A DNA stretch of 64,000 nucleotides from Edaphobacter dinghuensis. Lineage in GTDB: Bacteria; Acidobacteriota; Terriglobia; Terriglobales; Acidobacteriaceae. This document shows positions 53,346-62,029 of the stretch, one piece after another (the first letter of the stretch is position 1; the number at the start of each line of letters is the position of its first letter). Location: positions 992,001 through 1,056,000 of the forward strand of contig NZ_BMGT01000002.1 in NCBI RefSeq assembly GCF_014640335.1. The letters run 5' to 3'. The notes under the pieces were generated by a model that worked only from the letters and a program-made list of their open reading frames with translations, was not told the origin of the DNA and made no database searches. A program made the position numbers and the translations under genes.

Positions 53346-54959
53346 TTGGCAACCCTTACACTCCCGGCTCCCCCTCAGATAGCCACCAAGCGCGCCATCA
53401 ACCCTTGGGTGATTGCTCTCACGGTCACCCTGGCAACCTTCATGGAGTTGCTCGACACCTCCATTGCAAACGTCTCGCTGCCTTACATTGCAGGCGGACT
53501 GGGTCGCAGCTTCGACGAGGTGACGTGGATTCTCACGACGTATCTTGTCGCCAACGCCGTCATCCTTCCCATGAGTGCATGGCTTAGCCGCGTCTTCGGT
53601 CGCAAGAACTATTACATGGCCTGCGTCGCTCTCTTCACAATCACTTCTCTTTTCTGCGGCATCGCTCCCACGCTCGGCGTCATGCTCGTCAGCCGCGTAC
53701 TTCAGGGTATCGGCGGAGGCGGACTGGCGCCGGTCGAACAAGCCATCCTCGTGGATACCTTCCCTCCAGCACAGCGCGCCTCTGCCTTCGCGCTCTATAC
53801 GGTTGCCATCGTTACTGCTCCTGCCATCGGTCCCGTCCTTGGAGGTTGGATCACCGACAACTTCAACTGGCGCTGGGTCTTCTTCATTAATATTCCCATC
53901 GGCGCGCTCTCACTCTTTCTTACCAGCCGCTTCGTCCACGATCCCCCCTCATTTGCGGAGGAGCGCAAATCAGCGCGTCGCAGCGGCAAGCTTCGCATCG
54001 ACACGCTTGGCATCATCCTGATCGGCATAGGCTCCGCCGCACTCGAAATTGTGCTCGACCGCGGCCAGATCGACGATTGGTTCGGCAGCAACTTCATCGC
54101 ATGGACGTTCGTTATTGCGCTGATCTGCTGGTCAATCGCCATCTATTGGGAGCTGCAGCACGATGACCCAATCATCGACCTCCATCTGCTCGCCAATCGA
54201 AACTTCCTGATCGCTTCTACCCTCTACTTCATCTTTGGCTTCGGACTCTTCGCCAGTACCACCATGATTCCGCAGGTGCTGCAATCACTCTACGGATACC
54301 GCGCCATCGATGCCGGCCTCGTCCTCGGACCAGGAGCCTTTGTCATCACGCTGCTCGCTCCCGTAGGCGCTCAATTGATACAACGCGGCATCATTCATCC
54401 GCGTGTCCTGGTTGCCATCAGCCTTGTGACCGTATCTGCCTCGATGCTTTACTACAGCGGCTTTACTTTGCAGACAGACTACAGTCACTACGCACTGGCA
54501 CGCGCCTTTCAAGGCCTCGGCTATGCCTTCTTCTTCGTTCCTGTCAGCGTCATCGCATACTCGCAACTCAAGCCCAATCAAAACAACCGGGCATCGAGTC
54601 TCACCAATCTCTTTCGCAATTGGGGCGGCAGTTTTGGAATCGCCTTCATCACTACCGTCAGCGAACGCAGACAAAACTTTCATCAATCCGTGATGGGTGC
54701 GAATCTTACTCCCAGTTCTCCGGGGCTACAGGAATACGTTCACAGGACAGCGGCCTATCTCGCCCAGCATGGTTATTCGCAAGCAGACTCTGTGAAGGCG
54801 GCGTACCTCTATTACTACTCTCAGCTTGAACAGCAGACTCGACTACTGGGCTTCATGGACTGCTTCCGTGTTATCGGCTGGATAACTTTGGCGATGGTGC
54901 CGCTCGTCTTCCTCATCCGCCACTTCCATGTCAGCGGCAAACCCTCCGGCGGCCACTAA
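53346..54959 (+). CDS. DHA2-family multidrug MFS transporter (EmrB/QacA type)
   Basis: The 537-residue protein has about 14 transmembrane helices. Landmarks of the 14-TM drug:H+ antiporters are MELLDTSIANVSLPYIAGGLG (motif D1), WLSRVFGRKNYYMACVALF (motif A), RVLQGIGGGGLAPVEQAILVDTFPPAQRASAFALY (motif B) and GPVLGGWITDNFNWRWVFFINIPIG (motif C). The start is TTG at 53346 with GAGAGG about 7 nt upstream; the next Met lies at residue 32 within the first helix. It is probably induced when the TetR ligand is present. A partner EmrA-type adaptor is absent. Confidence 0.92.
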   Translation: MATLTLPAPPQIATKRAINPWVIALTVTLATFMELLDTSIANVSLPYIAGGLGRSFDEVTWILTTYLVANAVILPMSAWLSRVFGRKNYYMACVALFTITSLFCGIAPTLGVMLVSRVLQGIGGGGLAPVEQAILVDTFPPAQRASAFALYTVAIVTAPAIGPVLGGWITDNFNWRWVFFINIPIGALSLFLTSRFVHDPPSFAEERKSARRSGKLRIDTLGIILIGIGSAALEIVLDRGQIDDWFGSNFIAWTFVIALICWSIAIYWELQHDDPIIDLHLLANRNFLIASTLYFIFGFGLFASTTMIPQVLQSLYGYRAIDAGLVLGPGAFVITLLAPVGAQLIQRGIIHPRVLVAISLVTVSASMLYYSGFTLQTDYSHYALARAFQGLGYAFFFVPVSVIAYSQLKPNQNNRASSLTNLFRNWGGSFGIAFITTVSERRQNFHQSVMGANLTPSSPGLQEYVHRTAAYLAQHGYSQADSVKAAYLYYYSQLEQQTRLLGFMDCFRVIGWITLAMVPLVFLIRHFHVSGKPSGGH

Positions 54960-54985
54960 ACCGACCGCAGAGGTTTGCCTATCCT

Positions 54986-56728
54986 TCAAAGAGATTTCGG
55001 GGAAGCACCTGCAACATTCGAACGTGTAAGTGGCGCTCCCATATTGCGCAGCAGATTCAGACTAAATAGCTCAGGCGGATACTCTTCTTCAAAGATCAGC
55101 CCTTCGACCGATGCCGCCGAAGCTGTGGTGCGCCACCGCGCACATGCCGCTATCAATATGAGCAAAATGGCGATGCCAATGAAATCGAGAGGCCTACTCA
55201 GGATTCGCATCTCGAATCGTGCAGCGACAAGTGGCACCCACACGAGAAGGCAACCCCAGAACACGACGTGCACCTTTGATTGACCCGGCAGATAAGAACA
55301 CGTGAATGGAAGTTTGTGAAAGCCGTACAAGCTAAGCTCGACAACGATCATTCCCACCAGTGCGAGCAAAAAGAGATGGCCGACGATCCGCCATGTCGGC
55401 CAGCGAAGAAGAAACAGAATGGCCATCAACAGCCACGCCGGTATCGCAGCCAGCACGAAGAATGCTCGCCGGATGGCCGATAGATAGGCGGTTGCACCAC
55501 GAATCTCGGTTATACGAAAGATCCAGTTTGCCCGCAGCGTAAGCGGCATGGAGATCACAAGCCTGACTCCCATAATCGCAAAACACATGATCCAGATGCT
55601 GGCTACGAGAAACGTGGCATTGACTGCATCCCCGGCAGTTCCGTGCAGCAGCTTCAATACCCTGAGGGATGTTCCTAAATACGCCAGTACGATGGCGAAT
55701 GTAGCGCCTAGATAAAAGGAGAGCAGCATCCGATGTTGCCTGCTGCGCAGCAGCGTCCGGACGCTGAACAGCACGACCGCAGTTTGCAGCAATGTTCCGA
55801 ATCGCAGAGGCAAGTTGACTCGTCTGCCCCCTGGCGCGATGTCGGGTGTTTCGATAATCTTGCCCATCACGCGGAAATACGCGAGGAGAACAGATATCGC
55901 GCCGACGACAGTCGCAACCGCTATCCCAACCCATGCTCGCCTCGCCAGTGGCGCAAACGCGGGCAGCATCGATCCGTTGAGTTGCTGAAACAATCCCAAA
56001 AACCAATAGGATGGCAGCCACGCAAGCAGCCGCTGGTTCTCCGGCGCAACCAGGGCTTTAGGCGCTTCTAATGAAGGCTCGATGATGTAGACGGTAGTGA
56101 AGAGAAAGAATAAGAACACCTGTAATAGCGCGGACAAGCGCAGAAATTGCGCGCGCGGCAGTAGCTGTGAGGTAATCCCCTGTATCCCCAAAACACAGCC
56201 GAATACAAATGTTGCTGCCAGCAACATCGTCGCCCAATAGGCGACCAGCGAGTGGAGCATACCGAGGTATCCACCACCGTTGGTCGCAGAAAACATCTTC
56301 GGCCAGACAAGACCCGAGATGCAGTTTAGAGAAAGCACCGAGAGGCTCAGCGCCGCGATCAACGCTGATAATTTTGCCCGAAACAGCGTGCTCACACGCA
56401 CAGGCAACGGAGCCAATACCAGCACATCGCCGCGGTCGGGAAAGATGGATTCCCAGCACAGCACCGAGAACAGGCCGACCACCAGCATCGTAGTCGCAAT
56501 CAGAAAGTGCTCCATCACCCAAAGGAAGTCTGGCGAAAATCTTCCGCCGGCAAAGATCAACCAAAAGGTAAATAGATAGCTGATTCCAGCAAACAGCGCC
56601 GCAAATTGACCGAGCAGTCTTGTAGTATCCGCATCGGCCGACAACAATTCCAAATCGACCACACGCAGCAGAAACGCCTTATAAAGTATGCGGAATTGGC
56701 GCTTCTCGATATTGACGGGCTTATGCAT
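54986..56728 (-). CDS. ABC-2 exporter 2, large permease
   Basis: The 580-residue protein has about 12 hydrophobic segments and shares FPDRGDVLVLAPLPVR...RAKLSALIAALS with the permease at 46054 (FPDRQDFLILSPLSLK). I chose the ATG at 56728 (MHKPVNIEKRQFRILYKAF); it overlaps the ATPase stop by 8 nt, exactly as in exporter 1. A longer frame to 56803 lies inside the ATPase gene. The gene converges on the MFS gene with 26 nt between stops. Confidence 0.85.
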   Translation of the reverse strand: MHKPVNIEKRQFRILYKAFLLRVVDLELLSADADTTRLLGQFAALFAGISYLFTFWLIFAGGRFSPDFLWVMEHFLIATTMLVVGLFSVLCWESIFPDRGDVLVLAPLPVRVSTLFRAKLSALIAALSLSVLSLNCISGLVWPKMFSATNGGGYLGMLHSLVAYWATMLLAATFVFGCVLGIQGITSQLLPRAQFLRLSALLQVFLFFLFTTVYIIEPSLEAPKALVAPENQRLLAWLPSYWFLGLFQQLNGSMLPAFAPLARRAWVGIAVATVVGAISVLLAYFRVMGKIIETPDIAPGGRRVNLPLRFGTLLQTAVVLFSVRTLLRSRQHRMLLSFYLGATFAIVLAYLGTSLRVLKLLHGTAGDAVNATFLVASIWIMCFAIMGVRLVISMPLTLRANWIFRITEIRGATAYLSAIRRAFFVLAAIPAWLLMAILFLLRWPTWRIVGHLFLLALVGMIVVELSLYGFHKLPFTCSYLPGQSKVHVVFWGCLLVWVPLVAARFEMRILSRPLDFIGIAILLILIAACARWRTTASAASVEGLIFEEEYPPELFSLNLLRNMGAPLTRSNVAGASPKSL

Positions 56729-57485
56729 AAATAAGGTCCGCAATCTGCTTTGAAATTGCTTCTGTATTTTGTTCGACTGCAAGCTGCGAGAAGATTCCCT
56801 CAAGCGTCGGCAGCGACATCAGCGCCCGCAGCCGCTCAATCGAATCGTCGGCCACAATTTTGCCGCGATGCAGAATCACAATATGCGAAGAGATCTTCTC
56901 CACCGTCTCCAACTCATGCGAGCTGAAGAGCACGACCTTCCCTCGCCGCGCAAGCTCCTCAATCAAGCTACGCAGGATCAGCGAAGAACCAACATCGAGT
57001 CCGGAGAAAGGTTCATCCAGCAGGATAAGATCAGGATTATGCAGCAGTGCCGCCGCCAGCAATATCTTCTGCCGCATGCCCTTCGAGTACGCCGAAATCC
57101 CTACGTGCCGGTCATCGTAGAGCGCAAACAACCGCAACAACCCATCAATCCGTTCGGTTGCGAGCTTCCGCGCAAGATTACGCAGTTGCGCAACCATTAC
57201 CAGGTATTCAGCCCCGCTCAGATGCGTATACAGATAAGGCTCTTCCGGCACATACCCCATTCGCTGCTTGTAGGCCATCAGGTCGGCATGAATCGGCCTG
57301 CCGTCAAAGAGTATCGAGCCCGAGTTCGTCGCAATCAGGCCTGTAATCATCTTCATCGTGGTGGATTTGCCGGAGCCATTTGGGCCGAGATAGCCCGTCA
57401 CCTCTCCAGGCCGCGCACAAAAGCTTACGTTCTCGACGGCTGGAATACTGGAGTAATGCTTGGAGACGTTTCGGATTTCGAGCAT
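56721..57485 (-). CDS. ABC-2 exporter 2, ATP-binding protein
   Basis: The 254-residue ATPase has Walker A GPNGSGKSTT, MGYVPEEPYLYTHLSGAEYL, the signature YSKGMRQKILLAAALLHNP and Walker [13 protein letters not shown], closely matching the exporter 1 ATPase (both start MLE-R-VSK-Y-SIPAV). The ATG at 57485 is chosen because this conserved start matches; an upstream extension to 57545 covers the operator. It forms a two-gene operon with the permease. Confidence 0.9.
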   Translation of the reverse strand: MLEIRNVSKHYSSIPAVENVSFCARPGEVTGYLGPNGSGKSTTMKMITGLIATNSGSILFDGRPIHADLMAYKQRMGYVPEEPYLYTHLSGAEYLVMVAQLRNLARKLATERIDGLLRLFALYDDRHVGISAYSKGMRQKILLAAALLHNPDLILLDEPFSGLDVGSSLILRSLIEELARRGKVVLFSSHELETVEKISSHIVILHRGKIVADDSIERLRALMSLPTLEGIFSQLAVEQNTEAISKQIADLIYA

Positions 57486-57501
57486 AGGAAGCACCTGCAC
57501 C

Positions 57502-57532
57502 CTATGTAGTTCAATACTTATTAGATTGTCAA
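57502..57532 (-). promoter_or_regulatory. Promoter and operator-like site, ABC exporter 2
   Basis: On the plus strand CTATGTAGT-tcaat-ACTTATTAG (57502-57524) repeats the motif found upstream of exporter 1. A perfect TTGACA -35 box reads on the minus strand at 57532-57527, so a repressor bound here would cover the promoter. Confidence 0.65.
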
Positions 57533-57662
57533 GCAGATTTACCAACAGGCTCTTCTACCCATCAGCAATCTATCTCCCACTGCGATCAAAACGGCGCAAA
57601 CGTTGCCGGAAACCGCTAACATCCCAAGAGAGGGTCATTTCCAGACTTCATTCATCCAAATT

Positions 57663-58919
57663 ATGATCGCTGAAATCATCGCCGTCGGCTCCGAGATGCT
57701 CACGCCCCACCGACAGGACACGAATTCCCTATACCTTACCGCCGGACTCAATGACCTCGGCGTCGAGATGGCCTTTAAAACCATCGTCGGCGACAACCTC
57801 CGCCATCTCATTCAGGCTGCAAAGATCGCCATCGAGCGCGCAGACGTCATCGTCTTTTCGGGCGGCCTCGGCCCTACCGAAGACGACCTCACCCGCGAAG
57901 CCGCCGCCGCTGCGCTTGGCATCGAGTTGCACCCTGATCCAGCCATCCTTACCGCGCTGTATAAACGATTCGCTGCGCGGCAGATGATCATGCCGCCCAA
58001 CAACGCCAAGCAAGCCGACGTTCTGGATGAAGCCGTCCTGCTAGAAAATAAAAACGGCAGCGCTCCCGGCCAATACCTCGATACGGTCGTCAACGGGCAT
58101 CGCAAGATCGTCATTCTTCTACCCGGCCCACCCAGCGAACTGAAGCCTCTCTTTGACGATGCCGTGAAGCCGCGTCTCGCCTCTGCTCTTCCCCCGCGTT
58201 ACCTTGCGCGACGAATGCTGCGCATGGCACTGATACCGGAGTCGCAGGTAGACGCCCGTACTGCTCCTATCTACAAGCAATATCCGGACGTCGAGACCAC
58301 CATCCTCGCCGGCAACGCTGAGATTCAGCTCCACTTCCTCTCCGCCAAACCAACGCTCGCAGAAGCTCAGGCACGCGTAGACGAGCTTACCGGGAAGATT
58401 GAGCACGAGATGGACGATGCCATCTTCTCCTCGCACGGAGAAAGCCTCGAAGAGGTTGTGCTCCTGATGCTGGGCATGAGACATCTCACGCTCGCCACTG
58501 CGGAGAGCTGCACCGGCGGTCTGCTGGCTCAGCGCCTGACTGCCGTGCCGAACAGCTCGAGCGCCTTTATCGGCGGCACTGTCGTCTACACTGCCGAACT
58601 CAAAACCTCCTTAGCCGGTGTGGCCAAAGAAACCATCGACAGCAAAGGAACAGTCAGCGAAGAGGTGGCCCACGAACTCGCAGAGGGCATCCGCGCGCGT
58701 ACTGGCGCCTCTATCGGCATCTCCATCACGGGCCTTGCCGGACCAGCAGGCGGGGCCTCCGGTCCCGACGCAGAGAAACCGGTTGGCCGCATCTATATTG
58801 GCCTGGCCGACGGTCGCCAGACCACAGTGAAGGAGCTTAATCTGATGGGCAATCGGGAACGCATCCGTTACTGGGCCGCACAGCAAGCTCTGGAGCTCAT
58901 TCGCCGCCACTTGCTTTAA
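57663..58919 (+). CDS. cinA: CinA: nicotinamide-nucleotide amidase / competence-damage protein
   Basis: The 418-residue protein has the N-terminal MoCF-like domain (MIAEIIAVGSEMLTPHRQDTNSLYLTAGLNDLGVEM, FSGGLGPTEDDLT) and the C-terminal PncC domain (ATAESCTGGLLAQRLTAVPNSSSAFIGGTVVYTAELK, SIGISITGLAGPAGG). It deamidates NMN to recycle pyridine nucleotides. I chose the ATG at 57663, which matches the family N-terminus; a TTG at 57603 would add 20 unrelated residues. With dprA elsewhere in the window, it fits a transformable background, but does not prove it. Confidence 0.92.
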   Translation: MIAEIIAVGSEMLTPHRQDTNSLYLTAGLNDLGVEMAFKTIVGDNLRHLIQAAKIAIERADVIVFSGGLGPTEDDLTREAAAAALGIELHPDPAILTALYKRFAARQMIMPPNNAKQADVLDEAVLLENKNGSAPGQYLDTVVNGHRKIVILLPGPPSELKPLFDDAVKPRLASALPPRYLARRMLRMALIPESQVDARTAPIYKQYPDVETTILAGNAEIQLHFLSAKPTLAEAQARVDELTGKIEHEMDDAIFSSHGESLEEVVLLMLGMRHLTLATAESCTGGLLAQRLTAVPNSSSAFIGGTVVYTAELKTSLAGVAKETIDSKGTVSEEVAHELAEGIRARTGASIGISITGLAGPAGGASGPDAEKPVGRIYIGLADGRQTTVKELNLMGNRERIRYWAAQQALELIRRHLL

Positions 58920-58970
58920 ATGTGCCAAACTATTTCATAACAATCACTTGGTAAACTCATCAAGAACACT

Positions 58971-59582
58971 ATGATTCCGTGGCTCCTCTCCATCTCGCTG
59001 GCCTATCTCCTCGGCTCCATTCCGTTTGGCTATGTTCTGGTGAAGATCTTCCGCAAACAGGACATTCGCGCTACCGGAAGCGGCAATATCGGGGCCACAA
59101 ATGTAGCTCGTTCCGGGGCAAAGGGTCTCGCTATCGCTACGCTTCTGTTGGACCTGGGCAAAGCCTTTGTCGCAGTCAAGATTGCACAGCACATCCTGCC
59201 CGGCAACTATGATCTCGCCGTCGCCGCTGCCGTCGCCGCCATCCTCGGCCACGTCTTTCCCATCTGGCTGCGCTTTCACGGAGGCAAGGGAGTAGCCAGC
59301 GCTCTCGGCGTCTTCCTCGCGTTAAGCTGGCCCAGCGCCCTCGCTGCGCTCGCCGTCTTTGTCGTCATCTTCGCGCTGACGCGCTATGTCTCGCTGGCTT
59401 CTATTATTGCGGCAGCAGCTTTTCCGGCCTTCGGCTTGTATTTTGTTCCAACCAGAACGCCCATCGTTGTGGGTGGTTTCTTCTTCATTCCCTTGCTCAT
59501 CATCGTCAAGCACCATCAGAACATTCGCCGCCTGATCTCCGGCACGGAGAATCGCTTCGGCTCTCCAAAGGTGACAGCATGA
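58971..59582 (+). CDS. plsY: Glycerol-3-phosphate acyltransferase PlsY
   Basis: PlsY transfers the acyl group of acyl-phosphate to glycerol-3-phosphate, starting phospholipid synthesis. The 203-residue membrane protein has the three conserved motifs: AYLLGSIPFGYVLVK, RATGSGNIGATNVAR and LRFHGGKGVASALGV, plus several hydrophobic helices. It overlaps gpsA by 4 nt (ATGA), a sensible pairing because GpsA makes its substrate. Confidence 0.95.
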   Translation: MIPWLLSISLAYLLGSIPFGYVLVKIFRKQDIRATGSGNIGATNVARSGAKGLAIATLLLDLGKAFVAVKIAQHILPGNYDLAVAAAVAAILGHVFPIWLRFHGGKGVASALGVFLALSWPSALAALAVFVVIFALTRYVSLASIIAAAAFPAFGLYFVPTRTPIVVGGFFFIPLLIIVKHHQNIRRLISGTENRFGSPKVTA

Positions 59583-60571
59583 GCCGCATTGCAATCCTTG
59601 GCGCGGGCGCCTGGGGCACAGCCCTTGCCCTTTCGCTTGCCCGACGCGGCGGCCACGAGATCGTTCTCTGGTCGCACTCCGCTCCGCTGGCAGAGCAGCT
59701 TAACGATGTAGGAGAAAATCTTCCCTATCTCCCCGGCTTCACCCTTCCCGCCGACATTCTGGTCACCTCCGACCTCCCCGGCGCCATCTTCGAAGCCGAT
59801 ATCCTGCTCTGCGTCACCCCTTCGCAATATCTTCGCGGCGTCATCAGCCACATCGCTCCTCTGCTCACCCGTGACCAGATCATCGTCATCGCATCCAAGG
59901 GACTCGAAGAGGCCACCTTCCTGCGCATGTCACAGGTCGTTGCCTCCGTCACCAACAATCCCTGCGCCGTTCTCAGCGGACCCTCCTTCGCGCAGGAGGT
60001 AGCTCTCGGCTATCCCACCGCCATCGTCGCTGCTGCCTCCACCTCCGCACTCGCGCAGATTATTCAGCGTGAGTTTTCTTCGCCGACGCTCCGCATCTAC
60101 ACCAACGACGACGTCACTGGCGTCGAGCTGGGCGGCGCCCTGAAGAATGTCATCGCGCTCTCCTCCGGCGTCGTCCACGGCCTCAATCTGGGTCACAACT
60201 CTGCCGCCGGCCTCATCACCCGCGGTATCGCCGAGATCACCCGTCTCTCTGTAGCCTGCGGTGGCCGCCGCCAGACGCTCGCCGGCCTCTCCGGAGTCGG
60301 CGACCTTATCCTCACCTGCACCGGAAATCTCTCCCGCAATCGCTCTGTCGGAATCGAGCTGGGAAAAGGCCGTCATCTGCCGGAGATTCTCGCGGGGCTG
60401 AACGGCAAGGTGGCCGAAGGCGTTCAGAGCACCGTAGCCGCACTCGGCCTGGCTGCCCGCTACGGGGTCGAAATGCCGATTACCGAACAGATGGACGCTA
60501 TTCTTCATCACAATAAATCGCCCAAAGATGCCATTCGAGACCTGATGGCTCGTCCCGGGCGCGACGAATAG
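59579..60571 (+). CDS. gpsA: Glycerol-3-phosphate dehydrogenase [NAD(P)+]
   Basis: GpsA reduces dihydroxyacetone phosphate to glycerol-3-phosphate for phospholipids. The 330-residue protein starts with the Rossmann motif IAILGAGAWGTALALSLARRG and has SGPSFAQEVALGYPTAIV, the catalytic-Lys region ELGGALKNVIALSSGV, and GVGDLILTCTGNLSRNR. It is translationally coupled to plsY. Confidence 0.96.
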   Translation: MSRIAILGAGAWGTALALSLARRGGHEIVLWSHSAPLAEQLNDVGENLPYLPGFTLPADILVTSDLPGAIFEADILLCVTPSQYLRGVISHIAPLLTRDQIIVIASKGLEEATFLRMSQVVASVTNNPCAVLSGPSFAQEVALGYPTAIVAAASTSALAQIIQREFSSPTLRIYTNDDVTGVELGGALKNVIALSSGVVHGLNLGHNSAAGLITRGIAEITRLSVACGGRRQTLAGLSGVGDLILTCTGNLSRNRSVGIELGKGRHLPEILAGLNGKVAEGVQSTVAALGLAARYGVEMPITEQMDAILHHNKSPKDAIRDLMARPGRDE

Positions 60572-60630
60572 CCGCAAAATCCTCCCATCCCGAATATCCC
60601 CGATATGCCGGAATTGCATCTTATTTACAC

Positions 60631-60912
60631 ATGAGCGCACAGAAGGTTCCTGACGCGGATAGTCATATCTCACCAGACGCCGTCAGTTTTCTGCATGTTG
60701 TCATCTATGCAGGCATATTCCTTGTGATCGGGCTTATCGCAGCCTTTGTCATCATCAAGGGAGTAGGGAAGCATATGGTTCCTGGCAAGCACGATCCGCA
60801 CCCAACCTCACAGTTCCTGCTCCCGGCTGCGAAGCGCCCCGCTCTGGCAGCTCTAAATCTCACTGAATCAGCATTCACATTTCCGCAACAAAACCTCAGA
60901 ACCCGTGTTTAG
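60631..60912 (+). CDS. Small single-pass membrane protein of unknown function
   Basis: The 93-residue protein has one hydrophobic helix (VVIYAGIFLVIGLIAAFVIIKGVG, residues about 23-46) flanked by polar sequence, with a His/Pro-rich segment after it (GKHDPHPTSQ). I do not recognise it. It lies 59 nt after gpsA on the same strand. Confidence 0.6.
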   Translation: MSAQKVPDADSHISPDAVSFLHVVIYAGIFLVIGLIAAFVIIKGVGKHMVPGKHDPHPTSQFLLPAAKRPALAALNLTESAFTFPQQNLRTRV

Positions 60913-61028
60913 TTAGAGTGAGAGTTGGACTTGGGCAACCGGTCAGGCTGGCACTCAAACCTGCTCTTCTCGAACTCCGGCGTATCTGGCACGGCCGGGC
61001 AAAACGAAGAAGAGTGGGAAGGTAGATC

Positions 61029-61964
61029 ATGAAGATTACACGTCTCGTCAAAAACTCGATCGGCACTATCGCACTGGCAGGAGCGCTCCTCTTTGCTGCT
61101 CCCCGCCCGGCCCACGCAAGAGTCTTTGTCTCTGTTGCAATTGCTCCCCCAGCGATTCCTGTGTACGCGCAGCCTCCCATCCCCGGCGATGGCTACATCT
61201 GGACTCCCGGCTATTGGGCCTGGACCGATGATGGCTACGTATGGGTCGATGGAGCCTGGGTTGAGCCTCCCTACGTAGGCGCACTCTGGACCCCCGGATA
61301 CTGGGGCTGGGGCAATGGCGGCTACTTCTGGAACGCTGGATACTGGGGCCCGACAATCGGCTACTACGGCGGCATTAACTACGGCTTCGGATACTTCGGC
61401 GTCGGCTTCTGCGGCGGATATTGGGGCCACGGCCATTTCTGGTACAACCGCGGTTACAACAACTTCGGTGGTCGCCACTTCGGAAATATCTATGACCGCC
61501 CGGTACACGGCTTCAACGGTCGTCCCGGAGGCGCCAGCTTTACGAGAAATGTAGGAGCTCGTAACTTCGCCGGCAATCGCGGCGCGTCCATCGGTGGCCG
61601 CAACTATGGCAACCGTAGCTTTGCTGACAACCGTAGCTTCGCCAACGGACGCAGCAGCTTCAACGGCGGCAATCGCAGCGCCTATAACGTGAATAACCGG
61701 CAGGCCTTCAACAGCAGCAGCCGTCAATCGTTCAACGGCGCACGCAGCTTCTCTCAAGGCTCACGCAGCTACGCCCAGCCAAGCCAGCAGCGAAGCTACG
61801 GCGGGCAGAGCCGCAGCTTCGCCAGCGCTCCCCGCGGCAACTATGGCGGCGGAGGCAGCTTCCATGGTGGTGGCGGAGGCGGAGGTTTCCACGGCGGAGG
61901 AGGCGGCGGTGGTGGCTTCCACGGCGGTGGCGGCGGTGGTCACGGCGGTGGTGGCCATCGGTAA
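61029..61964 (+). CDS. Secreted YXWGXW-repeat, Gly-rich protein
   Basis: The 311-residue protein has a signal peptide (TIALAGALLFAAPRPAHA) and a Trp/Tyr-rich region with the YXWGXW family motif in variants (YIWTPGYWAWTDDGYVWVDGAWV, LWTPGYWGWGNGGYFW). A Phe/Asn/Arg/Ser-rich middle follows (NRSFADNRSF, NGGNRSAYNV). The C-terminus is almost pure Gly/His (FHGGGGGG repeats, residues 275-311), made of near-identical GGTGGCGGCGG-type DNA repeats. The role is unknown; a surface or matrix function is suggested by composition. Confidence 0.88.
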   Translation: MKITRLVKNSIGTIALAGALLFAAPRPAHARVFVSVAIAPPAIPVYAQPPIPGDGYIWTPGYWAWTDDGYVWVDGAWVEPPYVGALWTPGYWGWGNGGYFWNAGYWGPTIGYYGGINYGFGYFGVGFCGGYWGHGHFWYNRGYNNFGGRHFGNIYDRPVHGFNGRPGGASFTRNVGARNFAGNRGASIGGRNYGNRSFADNRSFANGRSSFNGGNRSAYNVNNRQAFNSSSRQSFNGARSFSQGSRSYAQPSQQRSYGGQSRSFASAPRGNYGGGGSFHGGGGGGGFHGGGGGGGGFHGGGGGGHGGGGHR

Positions 61965-61974
61965 CAATCAGGCA

Positions 61975-62007
61975 AAACGGGCTGAAGAGCAACTCTTCAG
62001 CCCGTTT
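61975..62007. terminator. Bidirectional terminator, 15-bp perfect stem
   Basis: AAACGGGCTGAAGAG and its exact complement enclose the loop CAA. TTTCCTTTT follows on the plus side and TTTTGCC on the minus side. It separates the YXWGXW gene from convergent murG. Confidence 0.9.
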
Positions 62008-62029
62008 CCTTTTGCGAACAATCCATCAG

